Shown: piece by piece, positions 1 to 10,260 of the stretch
How positions within the stretch are numbered: the first letter of the stretch is position 1
How the letters are laid out: every line of letters starts with the position of its first letter
Assembly (NCBI GenBank): GCA_003194525.1
Contig: NBIV01000046.1
Span: 248,001 to 312,000, forward strand
Direction of reading: 5' to 3'
DNA from: Gracilariopsis chorda
Lineage: Eukaryota > Rhodophyta > Florideophyceae > Gracilariales > Gracilariaceae
DNA length: 64,000 nucleotides
The notes under the pieces: model-generated
Seen by the model: the letters and a program-made list of their open reading frames with translations, nothing else
Databases searched by the model: none
Told to the model about the DNA's origin: nothing
Program-made: the position numbers and the translations under genes

Positions 1-495
1 TGCTCTCTATTACCTGTCTTTGCCTGTGGACCTCAAGAGCACTTCCGCTTCGTACAATTTTCAGAGAACCAAGGATACTTCCAGAAACATGTTGAATCAA
101 AGAACGAAACGAATACGTACGCATGTGCTCATCAATGCTGTGTTTTTCTTGTAAATTGGCGTTCTCAAATGCATTCGCTTCATCGACAATAGCTGACGTA
201 GTTTGGAGGGAGAATATTTCATTATCTTGTGCTGATGCATCATGGGACAGCTCAATCCCCTTTTTGGCAATTAATGCTTCATGGCTGTCTTTCTCTGTAT
301 CACAGACTGCGTCCTGCTCGATTTCGTGTAGATTAAACTTTTCCGAGATGAAGAATGACTGGATTCGAAGTCTTCCAATGATAATGAAGGTGGTTTTGGA
401 ACGACTACATTCCTGCTTTGAAGAGGTAAAGCTGCTCTCCAATGTCTGTAGGCTGTTGCTTTTCGAACGATTCTCCCCCGTGGACAAGGAAAATT
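1..495 (-). CDS. partial unknown coding frame running off the window start
   Basis: A minus-strand frame stays open from a TAA at about 497-499 to the first base of the window (about 160 codons). Its composition is that of a real protein: charged, with Glu/Asp/Lys-rich stretches and a short hydrophobic Ile run. The same frame continues upstream of the TAA as another open, charged stretch to about 757, so the stop may lie in an intron or mark a dead gene. No start codon is resolved and no family is recognised. Confidence 0.3.
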
Positions 496-1418
496 ATAGC
501 ATGGAAAGCATCTGTACCCACCTTCCGTCATCTTCGTTCAACTCATCACTACGGTATCTTCTCCAAAAAAGAAAAGAAAGCCAAGAACAACTCCTGATGA
601 AAACCCCAAAGTTAAGTACGTTTTGCATCTTTTCGGTTGGGGTTTTCTTATTTCGTTTCGATCGTTGGATTGAATTACATATAGAGTTTTCGGTCCCAGT
701 CGCTCTCCTCTTCACAGACGTGAGAGATCTCTGCAACTCTTCGCTGGATCTTGACAACCGTTATCGCGTTTCCATTGTGGAAGAAGTTCGAGAGTTTGGC
801 ACTACGCCCTGCTGGGGTGAAATCATTTCCTCAAAGCCCCGAAATTGATCTTCTCGAGTGTTATGCACCTTGCGTTCTCGACAGCAACAACGGCGGCAAG
901 AATCTCCTTCGCTCTGTACTTACAATCAAGTTAAGGCTAGTTGTTCTTCATCTTCCAAACCATGACCATCACCTTGGCTGATTGTATCGGCAAGGATTTC
1001 GTTCTCCACTACTTTGAATTTGAAACAAATAGAATTTAAGCCTCTTGCAAGTACTCATCTTTTGATCTGAACGCACGGACTTTGCAGAAACAATCTAGCA
1101 CGTTTTGTGATGAACAAAATACATAACGGAGTGATCATGCACCCACACTCTGATGGGAAATCTGGGAAGGTGTACATTGGAGAGACACTGAAACAAGCAG
1201 TTCAAATATAGAATGAGCGCAACCCAAGAACAGCAATGCCTGTGATACAATGCTCCGGAAAATCATACTCTTTCCGCCTTCTTGCTGCTGCCGGGAGGGA
1301 GCTGGAGTCCTCCAAACTGTTTCATAAGTTTTAAGGTAAGTATTCATTTCACGAAATGGAAACGGCAATGTCGCGACGCAAGTATGAGTTCCAAAAAGAG
1401 CCTCGGAGGATATGTTAG

Positions 1419-2297
1419 AACCTTGCAGACAAATTTCCACACGTTCAAGCCACAACCGATCTATGGGCGGCGTATGAGGAGGTAAAAGGAAAACTTTGTA
1501 ACCAAAAGGGGGAACGGAAACGAACAGCTTGCCTTCGGGAAGCAAATTCAGCATCAAAGCAGTCAAACGGCAACGAAGCACAATTGGCACACGGCAAAGC
1601 TTGTAACAGTCACTCGTTAAGGGCATCGGGCCTTGTAGAAACTCGTCATCGAAAGGCCGCAGCGAGGAGAGAGGCTACTGCGCTGGTTTTCAACAAGGAA
1701 GATGTGCCTCCTCGAACTGAAAATACCATGAGAACCTCTCCATCGGAGGCGTCTATTTCGCATCCAAATGACGAAATTAGTTTCTTAATCACTGATCAGA
1801 AACGTGTTTTCGACGATGAGTCCGAGGAACCCACCGAACGTCGGCCACCCAACGAGGACAAAGCTTGTTCTTCCGAGGATGATGTGCTTCCTAGACACTC
1901 ATCCAAAGTACTGCTGAAGCTGAAGGTCAAAAATACTGCGGTGGAATGTAGGAGAACCTATACAGCTGATGATAGTAATCGTTCTCCAAAGAGTGTGTGT
2001 AATTCAGTTCATTCTAGAAAAGCTCCAATTGTTGAGAAGAAATGTAATGATAGTCTCGGAACCAATACAGGAAAGGGTAATCACAGTCAGGAGATAAAAG
2101 AAGGAGGAGGGCGATCCCGAGATGTACAGAAAAAGAAAGAAGCTCTGGTCAGAAAGTGTTCCATAGCATGCAAAACGCCAAGTCGTAACAAAAGAAGGCG
2201 AACAAACGTTCCAAAACGATATCGTGACTACTTTGTTTCACCTGGCGGACTAGTCACCCCCCATCACCACCAAAATGTGATGAATCTGATTTGCTGA
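1419..2297 (+). CDS. hypothetical basic, low-complexity protein (probable 3' exon)
   Basis: An open frame of about 290 codons lies between an in-frame TAG at 1416-1418 and the stop at 2297. It is rich in Lys, Arg, Ser and Glu, with clustered basic stretches near the C-terminus (KTPSRNKRRRTNVPKRYR) that look like a nuclear localisation signal. No ATG lies at its beginning. The sequence just before it ends in TATGTTAG, which would serve as a 3' splice acceptor, so this is probably a terminal exon. No domain is recognised. The composition suggests an intrinsically disordered nuclear protein, but that is inference. Its neighbours are unknown or dead genes, so context gives no function. Confidence 0.35.
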   Translation, partial: NLADKFPHVQATTDLWAAYEEVKGKLCNQKGERKRTACLREANSASKQSNGNEAQLAHGKACNSHSLRASGLVETRHRKAAARREATALVFNKEDVPPRTENTMRTSPSEASISHPNDEISFLITDQKRVFDDESEEPTERRPPNEDKACSSEDDVLPRHSSKVLLKLKVKNTAVECRRTYTADDSNRSPKSVCNSVHSRKAPIVEKKCNDSLGTNTGKGNHSQEIKEGGGRSRDVQKKKEALVRKCSIACKTPSRNKRRRTNVPKRYRDYFVSPGGLVTPHHHQNVMNLIC

Positions 2298-3754
2298 CGA
2301 TATCCTGCGTTCATTTCGTCTGCAAATTGTACACCACAAGTAATGGTCTTCGGGGTTTTTGCAGGTTTTTCCTGTCTCTTTCTACCTCTTTTGAGCTCTG
2401 CCCTTCGACAGAGTACTTTTAAAAGCAAGACGTCAGCCTGTTCCAAGTGAATATATCATCACGGATATTAGTTCGAACCAACTTGCGGATGTGCAAAAAT
2501 TGAAGCAAGGCATCCATTAAAAGTCTTGATTTGCAGAAATATCTCTTGCTGATTTCCCCAGAGAAACCTAAGAGTAGCACGTGAATCTCTCAGTAAGTAT
2601 ATGCATTCAATGGTTTGCACCAACTCTTTACGTGCTTTGGTCTCCGAAAACTTGAAAACAAGAAATGCAATAGGGAGCAAAGCGTACCAGAGTATTATCT
2701 GAGGGAGAAGAAAAAACCTTTTCTTCGATTTGGTGCATTGTTTTGGAAAGATCCGTTGTGCGAGAGACATTCTTTTTTGACGCATAGAAGGTGTATTGGT
2801 CGGACGGTTGGTTCTCGAACATAACGTGTAGTGCTTGGTGCCGGGTTACGAACTGTCATCAATTGTTAGAACACAAGCATTGTCATTAACTGTTTCACCT
2901 GATTCGCTATTATTTGACCAAATTTGTGAGACGGTTTCAAGATGTACTCCAGAGACGACCGAGCAGGAAACCGTAATAAATACCCGTCAAAACCCTGTGA
3001 CACTACGTTTCCTCAGCCTTTCTGACAATACTTGAGTTGTGTGATGCATTCATGAAATTGCAGACGGGTACCAGCTGATGGGAAGCACGAGACGGTGCTG
3101 GTAAGAGAGCTTGACATCAGACGGACAGGAGCACCGAGAAGGTGAGTGCTCCAAGACCCAAGTAGTTGAAACTCGCCTTTGACATCGGAAACAGTCTGCA
3201 ATGTTGTCATGGTCCAAATTATTTTTGAATTCGTCACCGGAAAGGCATCATATGATTGGCTGGCAACCATCACCGGATTTTTAGATGAAGAATGATTGGA
3301 AAGACCGAATCTTTTGCTGGAACGCCCCTTAGGAAGTTCTTTTCCAGCAGTAGGTCGGTCAAGCTTCTTCACCGTTAGTGCAAAGATCAGATGCATTCTC
3401 AGAGAGCACGAAATCATCTTCAAATCCCGAAGAAGAGGCTCGAGACCTAGAGGGGAACCTGGGGCTTTGGATGATAGGAGCCATAATCGAAACTATGCCA
3501 ACATATCGATGTTCTCCTAATTAAGCCTGAGACACATGTGTGGTATCTAGATATCTGGAAGTATCGTGGCTTTGAAAATTGTTCATTTCGAGGTCTCCAG
3601 CTACCCAGAGAGGATTTGAGAAGAAAGGCGGACTGCAGTGAATCATGTTTGGATAACCTCAGATATCTCTGAGCACAAATAGAGCTTCGTTGATTTTGTT
3701 CTGTTTCCTTTTCCTAGAGCAATATTGCCAGTTCTTCATGCGGCAGAGTAAACC
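2298..3754. other. no supported gene; ambiguous minus-strand frames
   Basis: Two minus-strand frames of 100-136 codons (about 2468-2785 and 3013-3423) have a protein-like composition. They match nothing recognised and do not join into one gene. No repeats, tRNA or transposon signatures were seen. Confidence 0.3.
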
Positions 3755-4312
3755 ATGAATTCATGCAAGGAACTTCATCGTGGTAACTGTATTTACGCAG
3801 CCAACCCTGGATCTGCATTGTTTGTAAAGTGCATTGTGTGCCTTGCCGATCTTCATATGGAGTGCGGAACACATGCATCGGAGAACATTATCCAATGGGG
3901 CCAGTGGCTAACCGGAAAATCTCTTGCCGCTCTGGATTCTCCTGCCCAAAAGGTGTGTTCTGCGTGCAACAGTATTGAACCCAGAATGGTCTCACACCGT
4001 GCTCCAAAAAAGAACGCTTTACCACTCCTGATGTATAGTGTGGTTTCAGAACACGTTTCGAGGTTTACTTTCTCCCAGAATCTGGAACAAGACGTGAGAT
4101 CAAAATTTAATTGTGTTGAACACTACAGTTGTGATGAAATCCCGGCTGCGCCGTGGAAGCCCATTTCAAGTCACAAAGTAATTCGGAGACCAAGTAAGAC
4201 GTTCTCGACCACTGCAGGTGCTAAACGCCAAAGACGATATAGAAAAAAGAACAGGGATCAAGTGAATGAAGGGCAAGAGAGAATTATATCAAATAAAAGA
4301 ACAAAGCGGTAG
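3755..4312 (+). CDS. small Cys-rich (PHD/RING-like) hypothetical protein
   Basis: This 185-codon frame starts at a true ATG. The N-terminal third holds spaced Cys and His residues: CIVC near residue 28, then L-H-M-E-C, and CSAC near residue 71. The pattern resembles a degenerate PHD or RING-type zinc-binding fold. The C-terminus is strongly basic (runs of K and R over about the last 40 residues), as in nuclear proteins. A chromatin-reader-like role would be inference only. It lies among decayed sequences and could be a gene fragment; more coding-like frames follow at 4454-5173. Confidence 0.4.
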   Translation: MNSCKELHRGNCIYAANPGSALFVKCIVCLADLHMECGTHASENIIQWGQWLTGKSLAALDSPAQKVCSACNSIEPRMVSHRAPKKNALPLLMYSVVSEHVSRFTFSQNLEQDVRSKFNCVEHYSCDEIPAAPWKPISSHKVIRRPSKTFSTTAGAKRQRRYRKKNRDQVNEGQERIISNKRTKR

Positions 4313-4453
4313 GGAATGTGTCAAACAGCCTCGAAAGTTCCCGCGGAGTTGTACAACCGATTGCAGTTGATAAGGAAACATTTATAGTTTCGGAGGGTAG
4401 GCGTGGAGGAAAATCTCATTCTTTCTCTAACTAATTCGGACGGGCATTAAACT

Positions 4454-5173
4454 TTGAAAGTTGTTCTCGATCGCTACGACGTGAAGCACTTTTTTCATAC
4501 CTTTGAAGAAGGTAATAAAATTACGTGTACTGACGACAACATCCGAATGGTTCAGGTCATGCGTAGTACTCAAGGAAAACGAGTTTTGTTTCTGCTGCTG
4601 AAGATACTGGCTCCTCGGACTCTACTCAAGAAGAAATGAATGACCCAGAACGTGGGCAAAGTCCGTAAATGGTGCTGGGACATGAGATCTGGGCAGCGCA
4701 TTTCTTTCCGTAGTCGTTCAGAGACTGCTACTTGCGATCAGATTGCGGAAGAAACGAAGGCCAGTGAGATTCAGACTGAGTCTTGCAAGGCAAATCATAT
4801 CGTCGTAGCCTGCAGCCATTGCGGATCGGAACGTTTGATATCAAGCATCACAAAACAATTTGGTTCTCTCTGCTTTTCTGAGATTATCTTCAGTTTGTCT
4901 GGGAATAAATGTAGTATCGGAAACATCATCGAAATGAAGGCGATTAAGGTTGGCGGCTACAACACACTCCGGAACACAACCGCCTGGAGAGTCGAAGATA
5001 TGATTCGTACCTTTTCTTTTAATTCTTTCAGCAACACTCGGAAGCACATGCTTTTCTACGTGCTGTCGGATGTCATGGGTTCTATACCTCATAAACAATA
5101 TTTCGATGAGATGCCATACTTTGGATGCCATTTCCACTGCAGTGAGGAAATCTTGATGAGTTTGGTCTTATGA
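4454..5173 (+). pseudogene. broken or spliced unknown coding region
   Basis: Two stretches of one frame, 4454-4636 and 4640-5173, are separated by a TGA immediately followed by ATG. A different frame over about 4580-4665 encodes an acidic Ser/Thr-rich stretch ending in a stop. Frame switching and stops suggest either unrecognised introns or a dead gene. The downstream stretch contains a CSHC motif near its middle, which could go with the zinc-binding protein just upstream. No family is recognised. Confidence 0.25.
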
Positions 5174-5460
5174 GGAACTTAGCAATTCTTTGCATTTTTC
5201 ACGAGACAGCGGTAACGGAAGCTAAGCTCTGCTGGCAGGAATTGAAATTGTCGAGAGAATTCACGGTGGGCGGCGCGGAAGAGCTTCAGCATCGGGAGTG
5301 GAAGTTTTTCATGAAGTTGTGAATATACAGTGGGGGTAGACGTTGGAGCGGATGGTCGAAAGAAAAGGAGTGACTCTGAAAGTACTTTATTATTCGACGG
5401 AAACAGAGTTGGCACCATTTTTGATGATTACGGTGACCCGGTCAGGCCTGGCGGAGCAAT

Positions 5461-6814
5461 TTGTTTCTGAGTAGTTGCAGAAATACACTATCTCATGGTG
5501 GGGAGGAGGTGGGATTTCGAGAGAAACGCCACAGCTCCTGTGGACAACGCTTCTTAGCGTCTTCAGGAGCTATCGGCGTCGTTGAAGTGCGTGAGACTCT
5601 TCGCGCGCAGTTCAACGAATTTCACGCGAGAAAGAGACCAAGGCCACAAGCACCCCGTGAACTCAATGCAGACTGTCATTCTGCGGGAAATTATGTTGAT
5701 GCACCGTCAAAAGCTTTGGTCAGATCGGAGAAAAACCAGCAACAAATTAAGGCCCTAACTTCAACGCGAAGCACGGATTCTATCTTGCAGATGGTGAAAA
5801 GTCGTGAACCCGCCTTGGAGAAAGAAAAGCCAACATGGCATCTGCCTTGGCTATGGTATCAAGTTCTTATTGGGCACCTGGGATTGGTTCGATGTGTTGC
5901 TTTCGACGTAAGCAACGCCGGGTTTGCCACTGGTTCTGCAAATAGCACCGTGAGGTTATGAGACTCTGCTACAGGGCGCCTCAAACTAACGCTAACTGTC
6001 CATGTTCCAACCGTTTGCATAATTGCAATATCAGAACGTCACACTTATATGTTTACGGTTGGAGATGAAAAAAAGGTTAAGTGCTGGGATCTGGAACAAA
6101 ACAAGGTCATTCGGAATTATCATGATCACATCTCCGGTGTGTGCTGCGTGTCTTTGCCTCCAGTTCTTGATGTGCTGGTCACAGGAGGACGATAGTCCAC
6201 CGTTAGAGTTTGGGACTTACGGAAAAGGGCCTAAGTATTTGTTTTGGGCGCTCATAGAGACACAGTCAACTCAGTTTTGACTCAGTCTGTTGATCCCCAA
6301 ATCATTTCCGCAAGCGTCGATTCGACCATCTGAACGCAAGAGCTTGCTGCTGGAAAGTGCTTTGGAACGCTAGAAAATCACAAGAAGGGCATGTGACCTT
6401 TGGTCCAACATCCTCGAGAGTTCTCATTTGAGTCTGCTTTGGCGGATAACATCAAAACATGGGCGTTACTACATGGGACGATCATGCACTACTTCAGCGG
6501 CGCACATGGAGGGAAGCTTCTCAACGCCTTGGTAATTAACGAAGGCATGGTTTTCGCAATTGGCGGACGACGACGGAACTGGCGCTTTCTGGGATTACAG
6601 CTCAACCCACTGCGTTCAGAAAGCCAAGGGAGTGGTTCAGCATGGAAGTCTTGAGCGTGAGAATCGCATCCACGAACTTGCTTCCGATAAGAGCGGAAGT
6701 CGCCTGGTTACTTGCGAAACAGACAAGACGGTTCGTAGATGGCGAGAAGTTGAAGATGCGACAGAGGAGACACATCCAATAACATGGGAGCCCAGGAAGC
6801 GAGATATGTATTAA
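5461..6814 (+). pseudogene. PLRG1: pseudogene of pleiotropic regulator 1 (PRL1/PLRG1, WD40)
   Basis: PRL1/PLRG1 is a seven-bladed WD40 subunit of the spliceosomal NineTeen complex. The conserved entry into the propeller (PTWHLPWLWYQVLIGHLG) is at 5827-5883. Successive blades follow in changing frames: KCWDLEQNKVIRNYH near 6075, TGGR and RVWDLRK near 6180-6230, and SRLVTCETDKTVRRW near 6690-6750. The copy ends with the family's ETHPITWEP tail before 6814. At least five frameshifts or stops interrupt it, for example a TAG in the TGGR segment and a TGA after LRLSGHL-like text, so no full product is possible. No introns are visible, which fits a processed copy or simply an intron-poor parent. An intact copy presumably exists elsewhere because the family is essential. 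Confidence 0.85.
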
Positions 6815-6952
6815 TGTTGACTGTTTCGTGAACGGCAGACATGGTCCGAGTAGAAGGAAATCGCGAAATATTTCTTGTCCTTCAAGAAGCACAAAGGGTA
6901 TGGGAAGAGAAACACTGGAAATGCAAAGTATTGAATAAATTTGTATAAGCTA

Positions 6953-7585
6953 CTACTTCAGTGTTGGAGCTAACTTTTCGGGAAGGCGCTCAACCTTGTA
7001 GTGATGCCCTGAAATATACATGATCGGTATTCCAGCAACTTTCCTAATACGCCTCTTCAAATCGTTATCACAGGTAGCCACAACGTATGTACAATGTATG
7101 GCAATACGCTGGATGATGCAACCGTCGGCATAAGGTCCTTTACGAGAACAAACCAGTCGTTTGAAGCGTCTATCTCGTGCTACTCGCAAAGCAACAGAGT
7201 ATTTCTTGTGGAGCTTTTGTAGCTCGGCGATGATGCAATCTGAGATCCAGATGATAGAAGGCATTGCAAGACAATCAATCATTCCACGAGTTACGGCAAT
7301 TTCGTTGGCCACGGAAAAGTTAATGAAGTTTGTACCCAATAGAATTCTCAATGGAGGTCCAAGGGAAGGGTTGAATTGGAAGAAAATTGAAAAAGGAGTG
7401 GAATTGTTCGCCAAGAAGTCTTTGTCTAGTTTCTTCTCAACGGCTGGCGCTGCATCTCGCTTTGAAAGCTCCTTTATCTTGAGACGAGAGTTTTTCGGAG
7501 AAACGAGACGTTTCACTTCAGCATACTTTCGATGACGTTTCTTTCTCGCGCCTTTCATTGTTCGTTTAAGAAACTCAAACCCCAT
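6953..7585 (-). CDS. FCF1: FCF1/UTP24-like PIN-domain protein, catalytically suspect copy
   Basis: FCF1/UTP24 is the PIN-domain nuclease of the small-subunit processome and cleaves pre-rRNA at the 5' end of 18S. This 210-codon frame covers the family from the basic N-terminus (KKRHRKYAEVKR) through LGPPLRIL, TNFINFS, ISDCIIAELQKL and CDNDLKRRIRK to the tail VPIMYISGHHYKVER-type ending. The family start (MKG..) is probably the second ATG at 7558. Two acidic positions that are Asp in eukaryotic FCF1 are Gly here: residue 84 (LLGTNF instead of LVDTNF) and residue 155 (YADGC instead of YADDC). Both read GGT where Asp would be GAT. The frame is otherwise intact. It lies beside the PRL1 pseudogene, so it may be a young decaying copy or a non-catalytic paralogue. 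Confidence 0.85.
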   Translation of the reverse strand: MGFEFLKRTMKGARKKRHRKYAEVKRLVSPKNSRLKIKELSKRDAAPAVEKKLDKDFLANNSTPFSIFFQFNPSLGPPLRILLGTNFINFSVANEIAVTRGMIDCLAMPSIIWISDCIIAELQKLHKKYSVALRVARDRRFKRLVCSRKGPYADGCIIQRIAIHCTYVVATCDNDLKRRIRKVAGIPIMYISGHHYKVERLPEKLAPTLK

Positions 7586-7833
7586 TTCCGCCTTTTAAGT
7601 AGTTTTATTGGTGACTCAGTTCGCATCTAGGGTACATACGTCTGTTCGACACAGCTTTGTAGTGCTGGGACTCGTCGACGGGGGATGAGGATGGTCATGG
7701 TTCTGTGACGAAATACTTGTTGGATACTGGCGTCTGGGCGTTGAAAGTGCTGGAAAGCATCTTGGATGAGACCCTGACGTTGGCGCATTTGGTAAATTGC
7801 TGACCGGTGGATGTGTTCCTCTATCTATGACGA

Positions 7834-8322
7834 ATGTCAGAGAAGAAGTATTCAAAGCTTTTGATGGAGATTCGGAAAAAGGAGGGATTGCTTTATGGTC
7901 TTCCGTACACGGCAAATGCTATCGGGTGTGCGGCTGGGGTAGAACGTTTGAGGGGATTTGAAGTATTCCGAGACCATGGCGAGGAGCGCTTGGAGTATTG
8001 GGATGAGGGCGTTGCACGAGAGATAAGCAGCTTTGATCTCATCAAGGGTGTGAGCGTCGTGGTGACTGTTACGAGTGTGGAATTCAATACGAAAGATGGA
8101 GAAGGATATAGCGCTACTGGGGCTCTCGAGATTTTGTGTAGGTTGAGGAATGAAAGTGTTTTCACGAGGCCGTTGGCAAACATAGTATATATGCTGTGCA
8201 CGCTGCTTTCAGAGAGAACGCACTGTGACGTGCTTCCGAAACGCTTAATGCGAGTGTTAGACAAGTACCAGCATGAGGCGTCAGGTTTTCAACCAAATAA
8301 AGACCACTTTTTGGCCTCATGA
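7834..8322 (+). CDS. unknown protein, probably a C-terminal exon or fragment
   Basis: This 162-codon frame has balanced composition and alternating hydrophobic strands (VSVVVTVTSVEFN near residue 74) followed by helical segments. It reads like a folded domain. The start at 7834 is a plausible ATG. The sequence upstream (7615-7834) encodes protein-like text in other frames, so the N-terminus is unsettled. No family is recognised. Its 5' end faces the 5' end of the FCF1-like copy, about 250 bases away, making the pair divergent. Confidence 0.4.
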   Translation: MSEKKYSKLLMEIRKKEGLLYGLPYTANAIGCAAGVERLRGFEVFRDHGEERLEYWDEGVAREISSFDLIKGVSVVVTVTSVEFNTKDGEGYSATGALEILCRLRNESVFTRPLANIVYMLCTLLSERTHCDVLPKRLMRVLDKYQHEASGFQPNKDHFLAS

Positions 8323-9640
8323 GCGATGGAAATTTCGTTAAGAAAGGGAGGCAGAAGAACTCATCGCGGCGAAAACAATGCCCGTTTTGTTGCAGATAGA
8401 ATTTGCGCCTTCTTCAGGGGCAAGTGCCAATCACTCCGTACTGGTCAGTGCAGACCTATAGAGTCCGGACCGTGGGCAGGAAAAGAGCGTCAAACACCTT
8501 CATCTTCTTCTTTACTGTGGAAATTGTGCTCTAATTCCTAGCAACAAGCACTGAGCTTGCCGCACAGCATCTTACCAAGAGTCTAATACCACCAAGCCCA
8601 GTTTGCCCTCTCTTGACGAGAAGTATGCACAGCGATGCGCAATCTGGGTATGCAGAGCGACCTCTTCACCCATCCATCTTCGAAAACTTCCAGCGCCCAG
8701 ATGCATCTCAAGCAAGATGGAAAGCAAAGTTTTTATTGATGTGTTAGGAGATATTGTATCCATTCTAAGCGAAGCAGTTCTTCACCTAGTCGTTTTGATC
8801 GGCCAAAATACGGAAACCGCACCCAAACAAACGTCTTTGAGAGCATCCTCTTGAAAGAATTTGGAGACGCGAACGACATTGCTACCCTTGATAGATGATG
8901 TGTTTAGTGATGACGCTTTCTTTTCGGTTTCGCGACTTCGTCTACTCCTCAAGGGTGAACTAAACGTCATGTGGTGAGTGTTCGTGTTCGACTTTGAAGC
9001 TTGGATTCCATGTCGGGTCAGGTAACAACGCACTGCGAAAGCGCACTGGCTTTAATGTAAGTTGTGCCACTAACTGTATTACAACGAGAACGGAAACTTC
9101 CCGTCGGGAGGCACGTAAAGCTAAACTTCAACTGGCCGGCCCAAACCGTTGATCCATTCTCAAATCGTGCACCCAATCATTTTTTCTATGACTGCGCTAT
9201 CGTGGTATGATATACCAAGGTACAGGTACACCCCAAAAATACCATATGACAGCGTTATCAAGATACTGGTCACCATAGGCAAAACTCATTGCGTTCGTTC
9301 GTTCGATCACCGTGAAGGTCCTAGATCGCAAATTGAGAACGACACTATCTTCAAACTTATCATGTCCTTCAAAGAAAGGTCCCCATTACAAAGAACAGAT
9401 GCTAACTCACTCTTAAATCCATCATCTCCAGAGTAGTTTGCTCATCCACACTCGTCCGGTATCTTCTAGAGGGTACTCGAAGGCGTTGGAAATGCGAACA
9501 GAATGTCCCGAATATTGTAAAAATAAATAAAGCAGACGTCACGAATGCTGAGAACTTGACAGAATCGCTCGGTCACTGCAGAATTGTTCTGTCAAAGTTC
9601 ATGGCGAAACCCAAAAACAAATCGCAGATCACTGTTTTTG
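8323..9640. other. no supported gene
   Basis: Only short, inconsistent open frames are present. The segment includes the first copy of a dispersed repeat (8639-8790). No transposon domain, tRNA or other gene signal was found. Confidence 0.4.
8639..8790 (+). repeat. dispersed direct repeat, copy 1
   Basis: The segment containing GCAATCTGGGTAT and TTTTATTGATGTGTTA is repeated in the same order and orientation at about 11097-11242, with scattered differences and small indels. About 2.4 kb separates the copies. They could be remnants of long terminal repeats or of a duplicated gene fragment; no coding function is apparent. Confidence 0.6.
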
Positions 9641-9643
9641 CCA

Positions 9644-10209
9644 TTAGTCCCACTTCGCCTTCATTATCATGCGCATGCCTTTGGTCATCAGCTCATCGTC
9701 ATCTCTCTTTGCTTTGGCTGCTTTCTGAGCTTCCTTCAAAATTTCGTTCCTTTGCCTAGTACACAGGGCGATATCCTCCCTAGCACTTTCTATCAACTCA
9801 CCAACGAAAGTCATATATTTTGAAACTCAGTCAACGAATTCGTTTGAGTTTAGGTCCTCCTTCATCGTGAGCTCAAGCGTGGGCTTCACCTCTTCACAAG
9901 CGACCTCAACCACAGCAAATTGGCCGTTTCCCATCAAAACAGTGAGAGTGCCTGTGTCAGTCCGATCGACAATGTTCGAAACTTTTGGGAGAGATCATGG
10001 GTATCCTTGGTCGAGAGCGCATAGCCATACCTCGAAAATATCTCGTCGTGGATGAAGAAGGCATCCTGGGATGTAGTTCCATCACACACGGAAACACGGA
10101 GGAAGGCATGTTCTTGCGAGTTCCGTGGAAAGAATTCAAAGAGCACGAACCATGTTTTTTTTATTCGCCAAGCAGTTCTGGTCTGGAGCATATTGTTGTG
10201 CCCCACCAT
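9644..10209 (-). pseudogene. unknown gene remnant with a frameshift and an in-frame TGA
   Basis: From the ATG at 10209 a frame reads about 75 codons of convincing protein. A frameshift near 9965 moves the reading to a second frame encoding VLMGNGQFAVVEVACEEV and a charged stretch. That frame meets one TGA and then continues through a Lys/Glu-rich, probably helical tail (EILKEAQKAAKAKRDDDEL) to a TAA at 9644-9646. The continuity of coding style across both lesions argues for a single dead gene. The family was not recognised. Confidence 0.5.
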
Positions 10210-10260
10210 GATGGGCCTTCGTCCGACATTGCCTTCAATACCGTATTGATTCTCAAATAA

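Noticed and set aside
123-848. 241-codon plus-strand open frame
   Set aside because: Its Ser/Cys/Phe-rich composition is typical of an antisense shadow; the minus-strand frame over the same bases is far more protein-like.
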